Assembly (NCBI RefSeq): GCF_014650915.1
Contig: NZ_BMVW01000009.1
Span: 186,001-250,000, forward strand
Reading direction: 5' to 3'
Length of the DNA stretch: 64,000 nucleotides
Source of the DNA: Streptomyces poonensis
GTDB taxonomy: Bacteria; Actinomycetota; Actinomycetes; Streptomycetales; Streptomycetaceae
Shown: in pieces, positions 1-7,784 of the stretch
Position numbering within the stretch: position 1 is the first letter of the stretch
How the letters are laid out: each line of letters opens with the position of its first letter
Translations under genes and position numbers: made by a program
The notes under the pieces: model-generated
Databases searched by the model: none
What the model was told of the DNA's origin: nothing
The model's input: the letters and a program-made list of their open reading frames with translations, nothing else

Positions 1-311
1 CCGGGTGCGGGAGGGATGTCCCGTTCGGACGCGGAGGCGTCCAGCGGGCCGCTGCTGAACAGCCAGACCGGACGCCGTGTCAGGGCCCTGCGGTTGCGGC
101 GGGCGAAACGGCGGGTGTCACGGTGCCAGCGGCCGGCGTACAGCCCGCCCCCGAGGACCACCACGTCGTACCGGCCCACGTCCCCGACGTCCGCCGCCGA
201 GCGGACGTCCACGGCCAACCCCTCCTTCGCCAGGACCTCCCCGATGCGTCGTGCGATGTCCGCGGTCGATCCGTGCTTCGACCCGTAGGCGACCAGGACC
301 GTTCCCGTCAT
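1..311 (-). CDS. Flavodoxin-domain protein (partial, runs off the window)
   Basis: The reading frame starts at an ATG at 311 and leaves the window at base 1. The N-terminus reads MTGTVLVAYGSKHGSTADIA, the FMN phosphate-binding loop of flavodoxins (a T/S-rich loop after the first beta strand). A second hydrophobic strand, YDVVVLGGGLYAG, corresponds to the loop after beta-3. Stand-alone flavodoxin-domain proteins of this kind occur in Streptomyces dormancy and universal-stress clusters, which fits the neighbours. A redox role is inferred from the family; the electron partner cannot be seen. The C-terminus is missing only because the window ends. Confidence 0.8.
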   Translation of the reverse strand, partial: MTGTVLVAYGSKHGSTADIARRIGEVLAKEGLAVDVRSAADVGDVGRYDVVVLGGGLYAGRWHRDTRRFARRNRRALTRRPVWLFSSGPLDASASERDIPPAP

Positions 312-326
312 GACCGGCACACCTCC

Positions 327-854
327 TCACAGCTTGCGCAGCCAGTCGTCGGTGACGCCGTGCACGTGCGGTTCCTCGGGCCGCAGACGGGAGTCGTCGA
401 AGCGGTACGTGAGGTGGTCGACGACCGCGACCACGCCGTCCGTCCCGCGGCACAGGTGCACGGCCGCGGTGACGTCGCTGCGCCGCTCCAGCCGGCCGGT
501 CAGCGTCACCACGCCCTCGTGCACATCCACGTCGACGGCATGTGGCGTCAGCCACAGGGCGGTCGTCTCGTACTCGGCGATACCGATGATCCGGTCCCTG
601 CCGTGCGTGGCGACGAGCGCCCGGTGGCCGGACTTCGCGGGCCCGGCGATCCGGGTGGCGGCCTGCTCCGCGGAGCGCCGGCTGACGGTGAAGAACCGCA
701 GGCGCAGGTTCGCGTCCGACATCCGCCGGTACAGCCGGAGGACGGCCTCCTGGTCGCCCGTGCCTGCGGGCCGTATGCACACGGTCGTGCCGTCGGTGAG
801 GAGGGCGTGTACCCGCTCGCCGCCGGATACGGGATGGGCGGGATTGGCGGTCAT
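327..854 (-). CDS. Chimeric protein: N-terminal half of a GNAT acetyltransferase joined to a C-terminal BON domain
   Basis: The product is 175 aa with an ATG start behind GAAAGG. Residues 20-95 match the beginning of the GNAT domain found on Pat-type acetyltransferases and acyl-CoA synthetases (DGTTVCIRPA at 21-30, then RLRFF at 51-55), but stop after IIGIAEYE, before the acetyl-CoA loop. Residues 98-153 match the C-terminus of CBS-BON stress proteins (ALWLTPHAVDVDVHEGVVTL, ending VVDHLTYRFDD). The missing acetyl-CoA site makes acetylation unlikely. Both parents are typical neighbours of universal-stress genes, so I infer an in-frame deletion joined two adjacent genes. The BON part could still fold alone. 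Whether the chimera is expressed is unknown. Confidence 0.75.
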   Translation of the reverse strand: MTANPAHPVSGGERVHALLTDGTTVCIRPAGTGDQEAVLRLYRRMSDANLRLRFFTVSRRSAEQAATRIAGPAKSGHRALVATHGRDRIIGIAEYETTALWLTPHAVDVDVHEGVVTLTGRLERRSDVTAAVHLCRGTDGVVAVVDHLTYRFDDSRLRPEEPHVHGVTDDWLRKL

Positions 855-937
855 CGTGTGCCTTTCGTCGGCAGGTTGACAGTGTCAGCATCCGCTTCGG
901 AAGCCTTGACCCCGAGGGGCCGGCCGGGCACGGCGCA

Positions 938-951
938 GGGCCGGACGGCCC
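938..951. promoter_or_regulatory. GGGCC-N4-GGCCC dyad upstream of the GNAT-BON gene
   Basis: GGGCCGGACGGCCC lies 84 bases upstream of the ATG at 854. The 5-4-5 geometry matches the core of DevR/DosR boxes (GGGAC-N4-GTCCC). It is one of several such sites in the first 6 kb. Binding is inferred. Confidence 0.4.
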
Positions 952-964
952 GGGCAGCCGGCCG

Positions 965-1221
965 TCACGGCAATGGTTCGCCCAGTTCCGTCCCGACAGC
1001 GTCCGCCATCGCCCGCAGGACGTCGAGGGTGCGCTGTGCCTCGGCCTCGTCGACCTCGGTGATCGCGAACCCGACGTGCACGACGACGTACGTCCCGACG
1101 TCGGCCCCGGGCGTGTAGTCGAGGCAGACCTCCCGCCGTACGCCACCGAAGTCGACGGTGGCCATGCGCAGTCCGGCGTCGTCGTGGACCTCCAGGACTC
1201 ACCGGGGATGCCCAGGCACAT
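965..1221 (-). pseudogene. hypC: HypC/HupF hydrogenase maturation chaperone, frameshifted
   Basis: The start MCLGIPGE at 1221 is the invariant HypC N-terminus, including the essential Cys2. The frame is then lost. The rest of the protein continues in another frame from MATVDFGGVRREVCLDYTPG to the stop at 965. Restoring one G after the eighth codon (reading VLEVHDDAGLRMATVDF) rejoins the two parts, so this looks like a single-base deletion. HypC carries the Fe(CN)2CO unit with HypD for [NiFe]-hydrogenase assembly. Restarting at the internal ATG would give 66 aa lacking Cys2, which should not work. A sequencing error is the main alternative. Confidence 0.8.
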
Positions 1222-1318
1222 ACGCCTCACCTCCTCGGCCAGCCGGGCGGCGGCCACCGCGGCCTGGCCGTAACTGATGCCGCCGTCCCCGACCGGCACC
1301 TCGCCGCCCACCAGCACC
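1221..1318 (-). pseudogene. C-terminal remnant of HypF (carbamoyltransferase)
   Basis: In the frame running into hypC the translation reads PVGDGGISYGQAAVAAARLA, the conserved C-terminal end of HypF (GDGGISLGQ motif). Only about 33 residues of a protein of roughly 750 remain. The upstream junction at about 1318 abuts, out of frame, the first residues of a hydrogenase protease. HypF normally makes thiocarbamate for the cyanide ligands of the NiFe site, and this fragment cannot. Confidence 0.7.
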
Positions 1319-1367
1319 GGAACTCGTTTCCGACTCCGACGACGGCGATCCACGCACGCGTTGCCAT
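1318..1367 (-). pseudogene. N-terminal remnant of a hydrogenase maturation protease (HupD/HycI type)
   Basis: An ATG at 1367 behind a clear GGGAGG site gives MATRAWIAVVGVGNEFR. This is the first strand and G-x-G-N-x-x motif of the nickel-dependent hydrogenase endopeptidases, which normally continue with (R)DDGVG. At 1318 the sequence switches to hypF sequence in a different frame. The start signals are intact, so the promoter-proximal end of the operon survives while the body of the gene is gone. Confidence 0.65.
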
Positions 1368-1403
1368 GCCTCCCACGGTGCGCCGTACTCGACACGCTGC
1401 CAG

Positions 1404-1417
1404 AGGCCAATAGGCCC
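1404..1417. promoter_or_regulatory. AGGCC-N4-GGCCC dyad upstream of the hydrogenase protease start
   Basis: The site (GGGCCTATTGGCCT on the minus strand) lies about 36 bases upstream of the ATG at 1367, close to where an activator of the DevR class would sit. It shares its geometry with the other dyads nearby. Confidence 0.4.
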
Positions 1418-2277
1418 TCACCGAAGACCCGCGCCGCCTGATCGCATCATCACGGGTCCGCCTGATCCGTCGGCCGGGTCCAGGACCTCGTCGGTGCCTT
1501 CCACGCGCGTCATGGCGGACGGGCGGTTCGTTGACCTGCTCAAGGCGAGGTTCTTCTTCGACGACGATGAACGCACCGTCATCCATGAGGCGGCGGTACG
1601 GCCACCTCGGATCCGAGCGAGCGGAGCACCGCTGTGAACACCGGTGAGAACTGTACGGTCACCGAGCCCAAGCGGCAGGCGCGCGTGATGTGAGCCTACC
1701 GGGGAGGCAGTTCGCCCGTCCGGAGACGCACGCAACCGAGAGGCAGACAGCGGCAGAAGCCGGACAGAGCGCTCGTGGGCCCAAGAAGCTCGACTCCGAC
1801 GCCAGAGAATGCGCACAAGACGTCCCGACCGTGCGATTTGCCCGACTTGGCTGGCTTCTACGTTCTCGGCTCGGCGTAATGGGGCGCCTGCGACCGCAGC
1901 TCCTGCGATGGCGCTGATTACCCGGATGTAGCTCGCCCACAGTGACGGAACCGGACGTATTGATGTGTCGTCAGCCAGGTCAAGCCGCATCTGTCAGACG
2001 CTGGCGTCCGTTTGCGGTGACCCGTTCATTCACGGGGTGCTCGCGCGACCGCCCCGGCGCGCGACCGCCCCGGCGCGCGAACACCTGGTCGGCCGTAGTC
2101 CCGCGTACTTCCGACCACGGCTCGGCAGCACCGACCCTACCGGGCCGCCCCGGCAGATGACCCCGCACGGCAGTCGGCCGAGGGTTACTGCCGTGCTGCA
2201 TCTGCCGACCCGAAGTCTCCACTTACATCGTTTCCATCTCCGACCGGGCAGGACAGGGCCATCCGAACTCGGGGAAT

Positions 2278-2291
2278 GGACCAAAGGGCCT
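2278..2291. promoter_or_regulatory. GGACC-N4-GGCCT dyad
   Basis: GGACCAAAGGGCCT has the same 5-4-5 spacing as the other dyads but lies in a region without a clear gene. It may have belonged to a lost gene. Confidence 0.3.
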
Positions 2292-2409
2292 GTGCTTGAT
2301 TCATGTCTCGCGCCACTTCGCGTTCCTGCTGAGGGATCGCCGGATGCCCGCGCGGTGATGGAGCCGATGCCCCACCAGCCTCAGGACCGCCGGTTCAGTG
2401 GACCGAAGA

Positions 2410-2423
2410 GGGACTTCAGTCCG
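2410..2423. promoter_or_regulatory. GGGAC-TTCA-GTCCG, near-perfect DevR/DosR-type box
   Basis: GGGACTTCAGTCCG agrees with the mycobacterial DosR core (GGGACTT..AGTCC) at all but the last base. There is no intact gene within 400 bases, so it may be an orphan site. Confidence 0.4.
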
Positions 2424-2750
2424 GCGTTTTCTCGACCTCGTGAAGCGGTCCTTGAGCGATGCCCTGAAGGCTCGAACGCGCCAGAGAGGACTGCCGGTGA
2501 CCACCCGCCTGCTCGATCCCACACCGGACCGCACCGAGTCGGCTGTTCGCCTCGGCCCGTACGGCGGCCGCTGATGCCGCGCGATCGGAACCGCTCGTCG
2601 CCGTCGAGCGTAAGTTCCTGTTCGCCGGTAGCGGAGGTGATGACCACTCAGCCTCCCTAGGGCCCTGGCGCTCCGCGATTCACGGCGGGTGACTCCATAG
2701 CGGTCTCGGCGAGAGTTGGAGGCAGGCAAGGGCCGAACGCTGTCAGTGGC

Positions 2751-2764
2751 GCCCCTTTCGGCCC
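2751..2764. promoter_or_regulatory. GCCCC-N4-GGCCC dyad upstream of the 84-aa gene
   Basis: GCCCCTTTCGGCCC lies about 90 bases upstream of the ATG at 2853. It is one base off the symmetric GGGCC-N4-GGCCC pattern. Confidence 0.35.
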
Positions 2765-2852
2765 TTCTTCCGCTGCTCGGCGAAGGTGACACTGAAATCG
2801 TCGGTATGGTCGGGCCACGAAGCCGAGCGCTGCTGGCTTTCGGGAGGCAACC

Positions 2853-3107
2853 ATGCAGTATCCGCACGAGCCTGCGCCTGCCGTGAACATCGGTGACACG
2901 GCCTCGACCGGACACGGCACGGACGTGGAGCAGGAGTTGGGACAGCGGCTGCGGAACCTGGAGAAGCAGGTGGATACCCTGACACTTGCCGTGCAAGCGC
3001 TCGTCCAGGGCCTCGAAGGCCTGGTCGGGAACGGGCCGGTCGATGGCGGCCGTGCCGTTCGCGCCGCCCGCTTGGCCCATGACATCCTCCTGGTCCGGGG
3101 CCTGTAG
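2853..3107 (+). CDS. Small hypothetical protein, 84 aa
   Basis: The ATG at 2853 follows GGGAGG at good spacing. The N-terminus is polar and Pro/Thr-rich. Residues 27-58 (EQELGQRLRNLEKQVDTLTL, then AVQALVQGLEGL) form an amphipathic helix with heptad-like leucines, suggesting a short coiled coil. The end, ARLAHDILLVRGL, is a second helix. No catalytic motif or membrane segment is present. Third positions are mostly G or C as in real genes here. It sits among hypoxia/stress-type genes with a regional dyad upstream, so it may belong to that regulon. Function is unknown. Confidence 0.6.
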   Translation: MQYPHEPAPAVNIGDTASTGHGTDVEQELGQRLRNLEKQVDTLTLAVQALVQGLEGLVGNGPVDGGRAVRAARLAHDILLVRGL

Positions 3108-4035
3108 CCGAGCCGCGCTCGAGAAGGACGACGCCATGCCCGTCACCATCGCCCTGGCTGGAAATATCAGGCCGGGTCGAGGCGTCGTCTGGACCGTTCG
3201 GGGTCGACAAGGCGCGCCTTCGGCCCGTGCGTGCCCGCCCAGGTAACTCCGCCACGTCGGCCAACGGGTCGTGGCGGACCGGCTGCTTGTCCTGACGCCG
3301 GGCGAGGTCTTCGGGCCACCGAGCGACTGCACCCTGCGGCCGTCATGGTGGGAGGAATGCCCCGTACCCGCGCGTCCCCTGGGCTGTCCGGGTCGGCCGA
3401 GGGCCGATCGGCCCTCGGCCCGCTGTTGTTCCAGGTGCGCCGGCCTCATGTCGTCGGCCTTCCGTACAGCCGGATGTCGGGCACGTCGGCCTCCGCTGTG
3501 CCCGAACTGAAGCCTCCTCCCGGCCGGACGGGGCCGAACGGGAGGCGACCGGGCCCCGGTCGGCTGCGGTCGCAGCACCGCCGTGGTCAGCTCGCGGCGA
3601 CGGTACCGCTCTGGCCGTCCCGGTCAAGGGCACGGGCGGAGGGGATCGCACTTCGAAGATCGGCACCGTTCGCGGCGTGGCTTTGCCACCACCCGGGCCG
3701 GTGACTCCCAGGCCGTCGGCCGGGCGTCGGTCCGGGACCGGGTGGGCCGTGCCGCCTCCGGAGGCGGGGAGGGCGGCAGTCGGCGGCGGCGGTAAGGAGG
3801 GCCGAGCTGTGCACATTCCCTGTCACGCCCTTCACCGCACAGAGGTCGGCGCGCGCAGCTCACCGGCCGAATGGACGGGACAGGGGCCGAAGCGACTCTT
3901 CTGCCGTCGGCCCGCCGGTGCCACCGTGATGGTGGAACTCGGCCCGATCTCATCGTGCGATCGGCGGGCATTCAACGGCAGGGACGTACCCACGGTCCCG
4001 CAGGGGCATCGCCGCCGTCTGCAGAAGGAGCGCTC
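3108..4035. other. Intergenic stretch with a 26-base palindrome and no recognisable gene
   Basis: A 36-codon frame at 3136-3246 (MPVTIALAG...) has a plausible GAAGGA site but no family match and may be a truncated gene start. The only striking feature is the palindrome at 3395-3420. The last bases before 4036 form the ribosome site of the HAD gene. Confidence 0.45.
3395..3420. repeat. Perfect 26-base palindrome containing a GGGCC-GATC-GGCCC core
   Basis: The half GGCCGAGGGCCGA is followed exactly by its reverse complement with no spacer. The centre at 3401-3414 is GGGCCGATCGGCCC, the most symmetric of the regional dyads. It could be a strong operator or a cruciform/terminator. No T-run follows and no gene ends just upstream, which favours an operator or a remnant of one. 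Confidence 0.5.
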
Positions 4036-4779
4036 ATGACAGTTCAGTCCCGTCAAAGGCTCGTTGCCACGCTGGGTGACGTGCGGGCCGTCGTGTTCGA
4101 CACCGACGGGGTGATCACCGACTCGGCCCGGGCGCACGCCGCCGCGTGGAAGACCGCCTTCGACGCCTACCTGGCCGAGCACCCGCCGCCGACCCCCGGA
4201 CAGCGCCGTCCCTTCGACGTCCGGGAGGACTACCTGCGGTACGTGGACGGCCGGTCCCGGCTCGACGGCGCCGCCGCCTTCCTCGCCTCGCGCGGCCTGC
4301 ACCCGCCGCCCGCGACGGTGCGGGCCGTCGCCGAGGCCAAGGAGCGGCTGTTCGCCGCGCGGCTGCGGGAGCAGGGCATGGACGCCTATCCGGGCACCGT
4401 GCGGCTGGTGCGCGCCCTGCGCCGGGCGGGCATCCGGTGTGCGGCGGTGTCCGCGTCCCGCCACGCCCGGGAGCTGCTCGACCGGGCGGCGGTCCTCGAC
4501 CTGTTCGACGTGCTGGTCGACGGGGTGGAGGCGGCGCAGCTGGGCCTGCCGGGCAAGCCGCGGCCCGACCTCTTCCTCGAAGCGGCCCGCAGGCTGGACG
4601 TCCCGGTCGACCGTGCTGCCGTCGTCGAGGACGCGGTGGCGGGCGTGGAGGCGGGCCGGAACGGTGGCTTCGCCCTCGTCGTCGGCGTGGCCCGCGACCC
4701 GGGTCCGGACGCCGGGCAGAGGCTGCTGCGGCACGGTGCCGACATCGTCGTACGGGATCTCGCGGAACTGCTCGTGTGA
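4036..4779 (+). CDS. HAD-family beta-phosphoglucomutase-like hydrolase
   Basis: The protein is 247 aa and starts at the ATG preceded by AGAAGGAG. Motif I is VFDTDGVITDSA at about residues 18-29. The second Asp is retained at +2, as in mutases and phosphatases. An alpha-helical cap follows (residues about 35-110), then a motif II region (CAAVSASRH), the lysine of motif III in GKPRPDLFLEA, and motif IV VVEDAVAGVEAG. This order is that of beta-phosphoglucomutase and related sugar-phosphate enzymes. In Streptomyces such genes often sit beside a GH65 glycosyl hydrolase, but none is present here. The substrate is therefore only inferred to be a small phosphosugar. Confidence 0.85.
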   Translation: MTVQSRQRLVATLGDVRAVVFDTDGVITDSARAHAAAWKTAFDAYLAEHPPPTPGQRRPFDVREDYLRYVDGRSRLDGAAAFLASRGLHPPPATVRAVAEAKERLFAARLREQGMDAYPGTVRLVRALRRAGIRCAAVSASRHARELLDRAAVLDLFDVLVDGVEAAQLGLPGKPRPDLFLEAARRLDVPVDRAAVVEDAVAGVEAGRNGGFALVVGVARDPGPDAGQRLLRHGADIVVRDLAELLV

Positions 4780-4891
4780 GACACGCGGACTGCTGGATGG
4801 GCTTGCGCGGGGCTCAGACATTTCCTACGTGGTGAAGGCCATGTCGGCGGCTGTAGGCAGCATCACCCTGCTGGACGGCATGCCCAAACAG

Positions 4892-4905
4892 GGAACGATC
4901 GGCCC
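4892..4905. promoter_or_regulatory. GGAAC-GATC-GGCCC dyad upstream of the universal stress pseudogene
   Basis: GGAACGATCGGCCC lies about 86 bases before 4991, within the wider inverted pair AGGG...CCCT. It is a weaker match to the regional 5-4-5 dyad. Confidence 0.3.
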
Positions 4906-4990
4906 TGCTGCCGTTCGGCATGGGCAGGGGGCATGCGCACCTGTCAGGGGAAGTTCCCGTGGTGACGGAACATATCACTAGGAAACATCG

Positions 4991-5412
4991 ATGATGGACA
5001 GTGAGCAGGCCAGCCAGGACACCTCGCGCGGGAGCAGCGGGACCGCGGAGATGCTGCTCGGTTCCGTGAGCCTGACTGTGGCAGCTCACGCCGACTGGCC
5101 GGTGATCGTGCTCCGTGGCGGCCACAACGCCCTGGCGACGCCCGGGCGGCACGGACCCGTCGTGCTGGGCGTCGGCGAGCACGAGGGCCCTCAGCGGCCG
5201 TCCGCGCCTGGAGTGCCCGACGTGGACCTGCACCTCCGCACCGCCGGGGCCCCGCCCGCGAGGTGCTCCAGGCCGCCTCGCACGACTTCGACCTGCTGAT
5301 CGTCGGTGCCCGCCGCCCCAAGGACCGATGCAGACTGCAGCTTGGCCGGGTCGCCCACACGATCCTGCACCAGGCCGCCTGCCCGGTCGCGGTCGTCCCC
5401 GAGCGCGAGTGA
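4991..5412 (+). pseudogene. Universal stress protein (UspA family), truncated and frameshifted
   Basis: The first frame (from 4991) gives LLGSVSLTVAAHADWPVIVL, the G-S-V-S-x-x-V ATP-binding C-terminal motif of a first Usp domain. RHGPVVLGVGEHE follows, the start of a second domain. The body of domain 2 is deleted. After a frame change near 5255 the last part, HDFDLLIVGARRPK to VAHTILHQAACPVAVVPERE, ends at 5412. Two-domain Usp proteins are about 290 aa; about 140 codons remain here, lacking the front of domain 1 and the middle of domain 2. It is therefore broken by at least one deletion and one frameshift. Confidence 0.75.
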
Positions 5413-5979
5413 CCGCACCCGACAGCCGGTGGACGGCGAGCGCTCCGGCGGGTCCAGCACGGGCGGCGCCACCTCCTGCTACGGCAGAACCGGAACCGTA
5501 GGCGACAGTTTCGAGCGCCGCACTGGGTCGTCCAGCCGGCGCCGAAGCCGTTCCTTCCGCTGGCAGGTGCTCGACAGACCGTTGGAAGTACCGCCGGATG
5601 CACTCGCGCCTCGGCCGGCCCGGGCAGGTCACGGTCCGCGTGACGCGCGGACTCACATGCAGGGACGCGGCACAAGGGCGGCGCCATCGCGCGGGTCACG
5701 GAATACCCATTTCCGGGGTTCCACCGACTTCGTCTGCGAACGCGCCAGCCACCAGTGCGGGCCGTATGTCTCGGGCGGCAGCTGCGCCGCTGTGGTGCCG
5801 CCCTCACTGTTTCGGACGATACGCCCGGAAGGGGCCGACCGGCCCATGCGGAGCAGGCCGAGAGGGGACACCCTGGAACTGTGGGGACTCCGGGCAGCGC
5901 ACCGGCTCGCAGTCCGGTCGGTCCCCCGGCGCACCGCCAAGACGGAGACTCGCGGCGATCGAGGGAGGAGGGTTCCGTC
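5413..5979. other. Intergenic stretch upstream of the alcohol dehydrogenase
   Basis: No reading frame shows a domain. The dyad at 5832-5845 lies 135 bases before the dehydrogenase start, and GAGGGAGGAGG just before 5980 is its ribosome site. The remainder looks like decayed sequence. Confidence 0.4.
5832..5845. promoter_or_regulatory. GGGCC-GACC-GGCCC dyad upstream of the alcohol dehydrogenase
   Basis: GGGCCGACCGGCCC has perfect half-sites and the same spacing as at 938 and 3401. Position suggests control of the gene at 5980. Confidence 0.45.
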
Positions 5980-7050
5980 ATGAAGGGTCTGGTCTTCCAC
6001 GGACCCGGGCGGTCCGCCTGGGAGGACGTCCCTGACCCGGGCGTCCAGGAGGCCACCGACGCGATCGTGCGGGTCGGTGCCGTGACCATCTGCGGTACGG
6101 ATCTACACATCCTGCAGGGTGACGTGCCCGAGGTGCGCCCAGGCAGGGTGCTGGGGCACGAGGCGGTCGGTGAGGTCGTAGAGGTCGGTGGCGCCGTGCG
6201 CACCGTACGGCCCGGCGACCGGGTGCTGGTCTCCTGCATCAGCGCCTGCGGCCGGTGCCGCTACTGCCGGGAGGGGATGTACGGGCAGTGCCGTGGCGGC
6301 GGTGGCTGGATCCTCGGGCACCTGATCGACGGTACCCAGGCCGAGTACGTCCGGGTGCCGTACGCCGATTTGTCCGTGCACCTGCTGCCCGGCACGGTCA
6401 GCAGTGAGGACGCCGTGCTGCTGGCGGACATCCTGCCGACCGCCTACGAGGTGGGCGTTCTCAAAGGGCGGGTACGCCCCGGGGACACCGTCGCCGTCGT
6501 CGGGGCTGGCCCCATCGGCCTGGCGGCGATCGCCACCGCCCGGCTGTTCGCGCCGGAGCGGATCGTCGCCGTCGACCTGGCCGCTCCACGTCTCGAAGCC
6601 GCCCGGCGGCTGGGCGCCGACGCCGTGGCCGATGCCCGGGAAGCACCCGAGCAGCTGATCGGCGACCTCACCGGAGGCCTCGGCGCGGACGTCGTGATCG
6701 AGGCGGTCGGCGTGCCGGAGAGCTTTGAGCTGTGCACGCGCATGGTACGGCCCGGCGGGCGCGTGGCCAACGTGGGCGTACACGGCAGGCCCGCGGCCCT
6801 GCACCTGGAAGACCTGTGGAGCAGAAACATCACCATCACCACGGGTTTGGTGGACACCCACTCCACGCCGACCCTGCTGCGGATGGTCGCCGCCGGCCGG
6901 CTCCCGACCCCACAACTGATCACCCATACCTTCCCGCTGGAGCGTATGGAGGAGGCCTACGAGGTCTTCTCCCGGGCGGCCGATACCGGCGCACTCAAGG
7001 TCGTACTCGGCGGGCAGCGGCACGAGGTCGTCCCCGCGGGCGCAGTGTGA
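5980..7050 (+). CDS. Zinc-dependent alcohol dehydrogenase (MDR superfamily)
   Basis: The protein is 356 aa. The ATG at 5980 is chosen because of the strong GGGAGGAGG just upstream; longer frames lack a start signal. Catalytic zinc ligands are visible as Cys38 (TICGTDLH) with His60-Glu61 (GHEAVGEVVEVG). Structural zinc cysteines are 90, 93, 96 and 104 (CGRCRYCREGMYGQC). The Rossmann motif VVGAGPIGLAA is near residue 170, followed by VAVDLA, where the Asp indicates NAD(H) preference. Enzymes of this type interconvert alcohols and aldehydes with NAD. It precedes the XRE-PNPOx gene by only 17 bases, so the two probably form an operon. The context suggests fermentative redox balancing under low oxygen, which is inference. 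Confidence 0.9.
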   Translation: MKGLVFHGPGRSAWEDVPDPGVQEATDAIVRVGAVTICGTDLHILQGDVPEVRPGRVLGHEAVGEVVEVGGAVRTVRPGDRVLVSCISACGRCRYCREGMYGQCRGGGGWILGHLIDGTQAEYVRVPYADLSVHLLPGTVSSEDAVLLADILPTAYEVGVLKGRVRPGDTVAVVGAGPIGLAAIATARLFAPERIVAVDLAAPRLEAARRLGADAVADAREAPEQLIGDLTGGLGADVVIEAVGVPESFELCTRMVRPGGRVANVGVHGRPAALHLEDLWSRNITITTGLVDTHSTPTLLRMVAAGRLPTPQLITHTFPLERMEEAYEVFSRAADTGALKVVLGGQRHEVVPAGAV

Positions 7051-7067
7051 CGGAAGGAGCGTCGGCC

Positions 7068-7751
7068 ATGACCGATCCGACGCCGCCATCGACGGAGAAC
7101 ACTGCCGGCGCCTCCCCGCGCGGCGACCTGGGGCGCCGCATCGCCCGGCGGCGGAAGCAGCTCGGGCTGACCCGGGAGGAGACGGCCCTCCGCGCGGGTA
7201 TGGCCCCCGGCTACCTGCGGTACCTGGAGGAGCATCCCGGGGCCGCGCCGGGCCAGGGCGTCCTCCTCAGGCTGGCGGGTGCCCTTGGGACCACCGTGTC
7301 GGAACTCGCCGGGGGCGACGCCGACCTGCCGCCGGGCACCGAACAGGCCGCTCCCCGACCGGTGTTCACCGATGTGGGCACCAAGGAGTGCTGGGAACTG
7401 CTGGCGACGCACGGGGTGGGCAGGCTGGCGCTGTCCACCTGCTCCGGCCTGGTCGTCGTGCCGGTCAACTACAGCGTCGTCGAGGACGCGATCGTCTTCC
7501 GGACGGCTCCCGGCACGGCACCGGCCCAGGCCCCCGGCCACCAGGTCGCCTTCGAGGTCGACCGGATCGATGACGCCCTCAGTCAAGGTTGGAGCGTGCT
7601 CGTGCGCGGACGGGCCCGAGCCGTGACCGATCCGGATGCCGTACGCAGGCTCGAGGAGGAGGCGTACAGCAGGCCATGGGCCGGAGGGAAGCGGGACATG
7701 TGGGTGTGTATCGACCCCGACCTGGTCACCGGGCGCCGTATCACGGTGTGA
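7068..7751 (+). CDS. XRE-type DNA-binding domain fused to a pyridoxamine 5'-phosphate oxidase-like (PNPOx) domain
   Basis: The protein is 227 aa; the ATG at 7068 follows GGAAGGAG. Residues 20-82 are a helix-turn-helix of the XRE/Cro class (RRKQLGLTREETALRAGMAP). Residues 98-227 form the split-barrel flavin-binding fold (GRLALSTCSGLVVVPVNYSV, then VAFEVDRID and GWSVLVRGRA). This fusion is common in actinobacteria, often near universal stress genes. Binding of FMN, F420 or haem is inferred from the fold. It may be a redox-sensing regulator of the adjacent dehydrogenase, as both are co-transcribed by spacing. The true ligand is unknown. Confidence 0.85.
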   Translation: MTDPTPPSTENTAGASPRGDLGRRIARRRKQLGLTREETALRAGMAPGYLRYLEEHPGAAPGQGVLLRLAGALGTTVSELAGGDADLPPGTEQAAPRPVFTDVGTKECWELLATHGVGRLALSTCSGLVVVPVNYSVVEDAIVFRTAPGTAPAQAPGHQVAFEVDRIDDALSQGWSVLVRGRARAVTDPDAVRRLEEEAYSRPWAGGKRDMWVCIDPDLVTGRRITV

Positions 7752-7784
7752 CCAGGCTGGACCGGGCCTGACGTCGACTGCCCG

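Larger units (their letters stand above)
1418..2852. other. Intergenic stretch with no intact gene
   Basis: No frame shows convincing domains. A 41-codon frame at 1512-1637 (+), starting MADGRFVDLLKARFFFDDDE, has gene-like composition but no ribosome site and may be a remnant. A 14-15 base direct repeat (GCGCGACCGCCCCG) lies at about 2043-2075. Three dyads of the regional type lie here and are listed separately. The lack of long frames with coding-like third positions suggests decayed DNA. Confidence 0.5.

Noticed and set aside
2301..3578. Long minus-strand open frame of about 425 codons
   Set aside because: Arginine/proline-rich translation with no domains and no codon bias; long open frames arise by chance in such GC-rich DNA.
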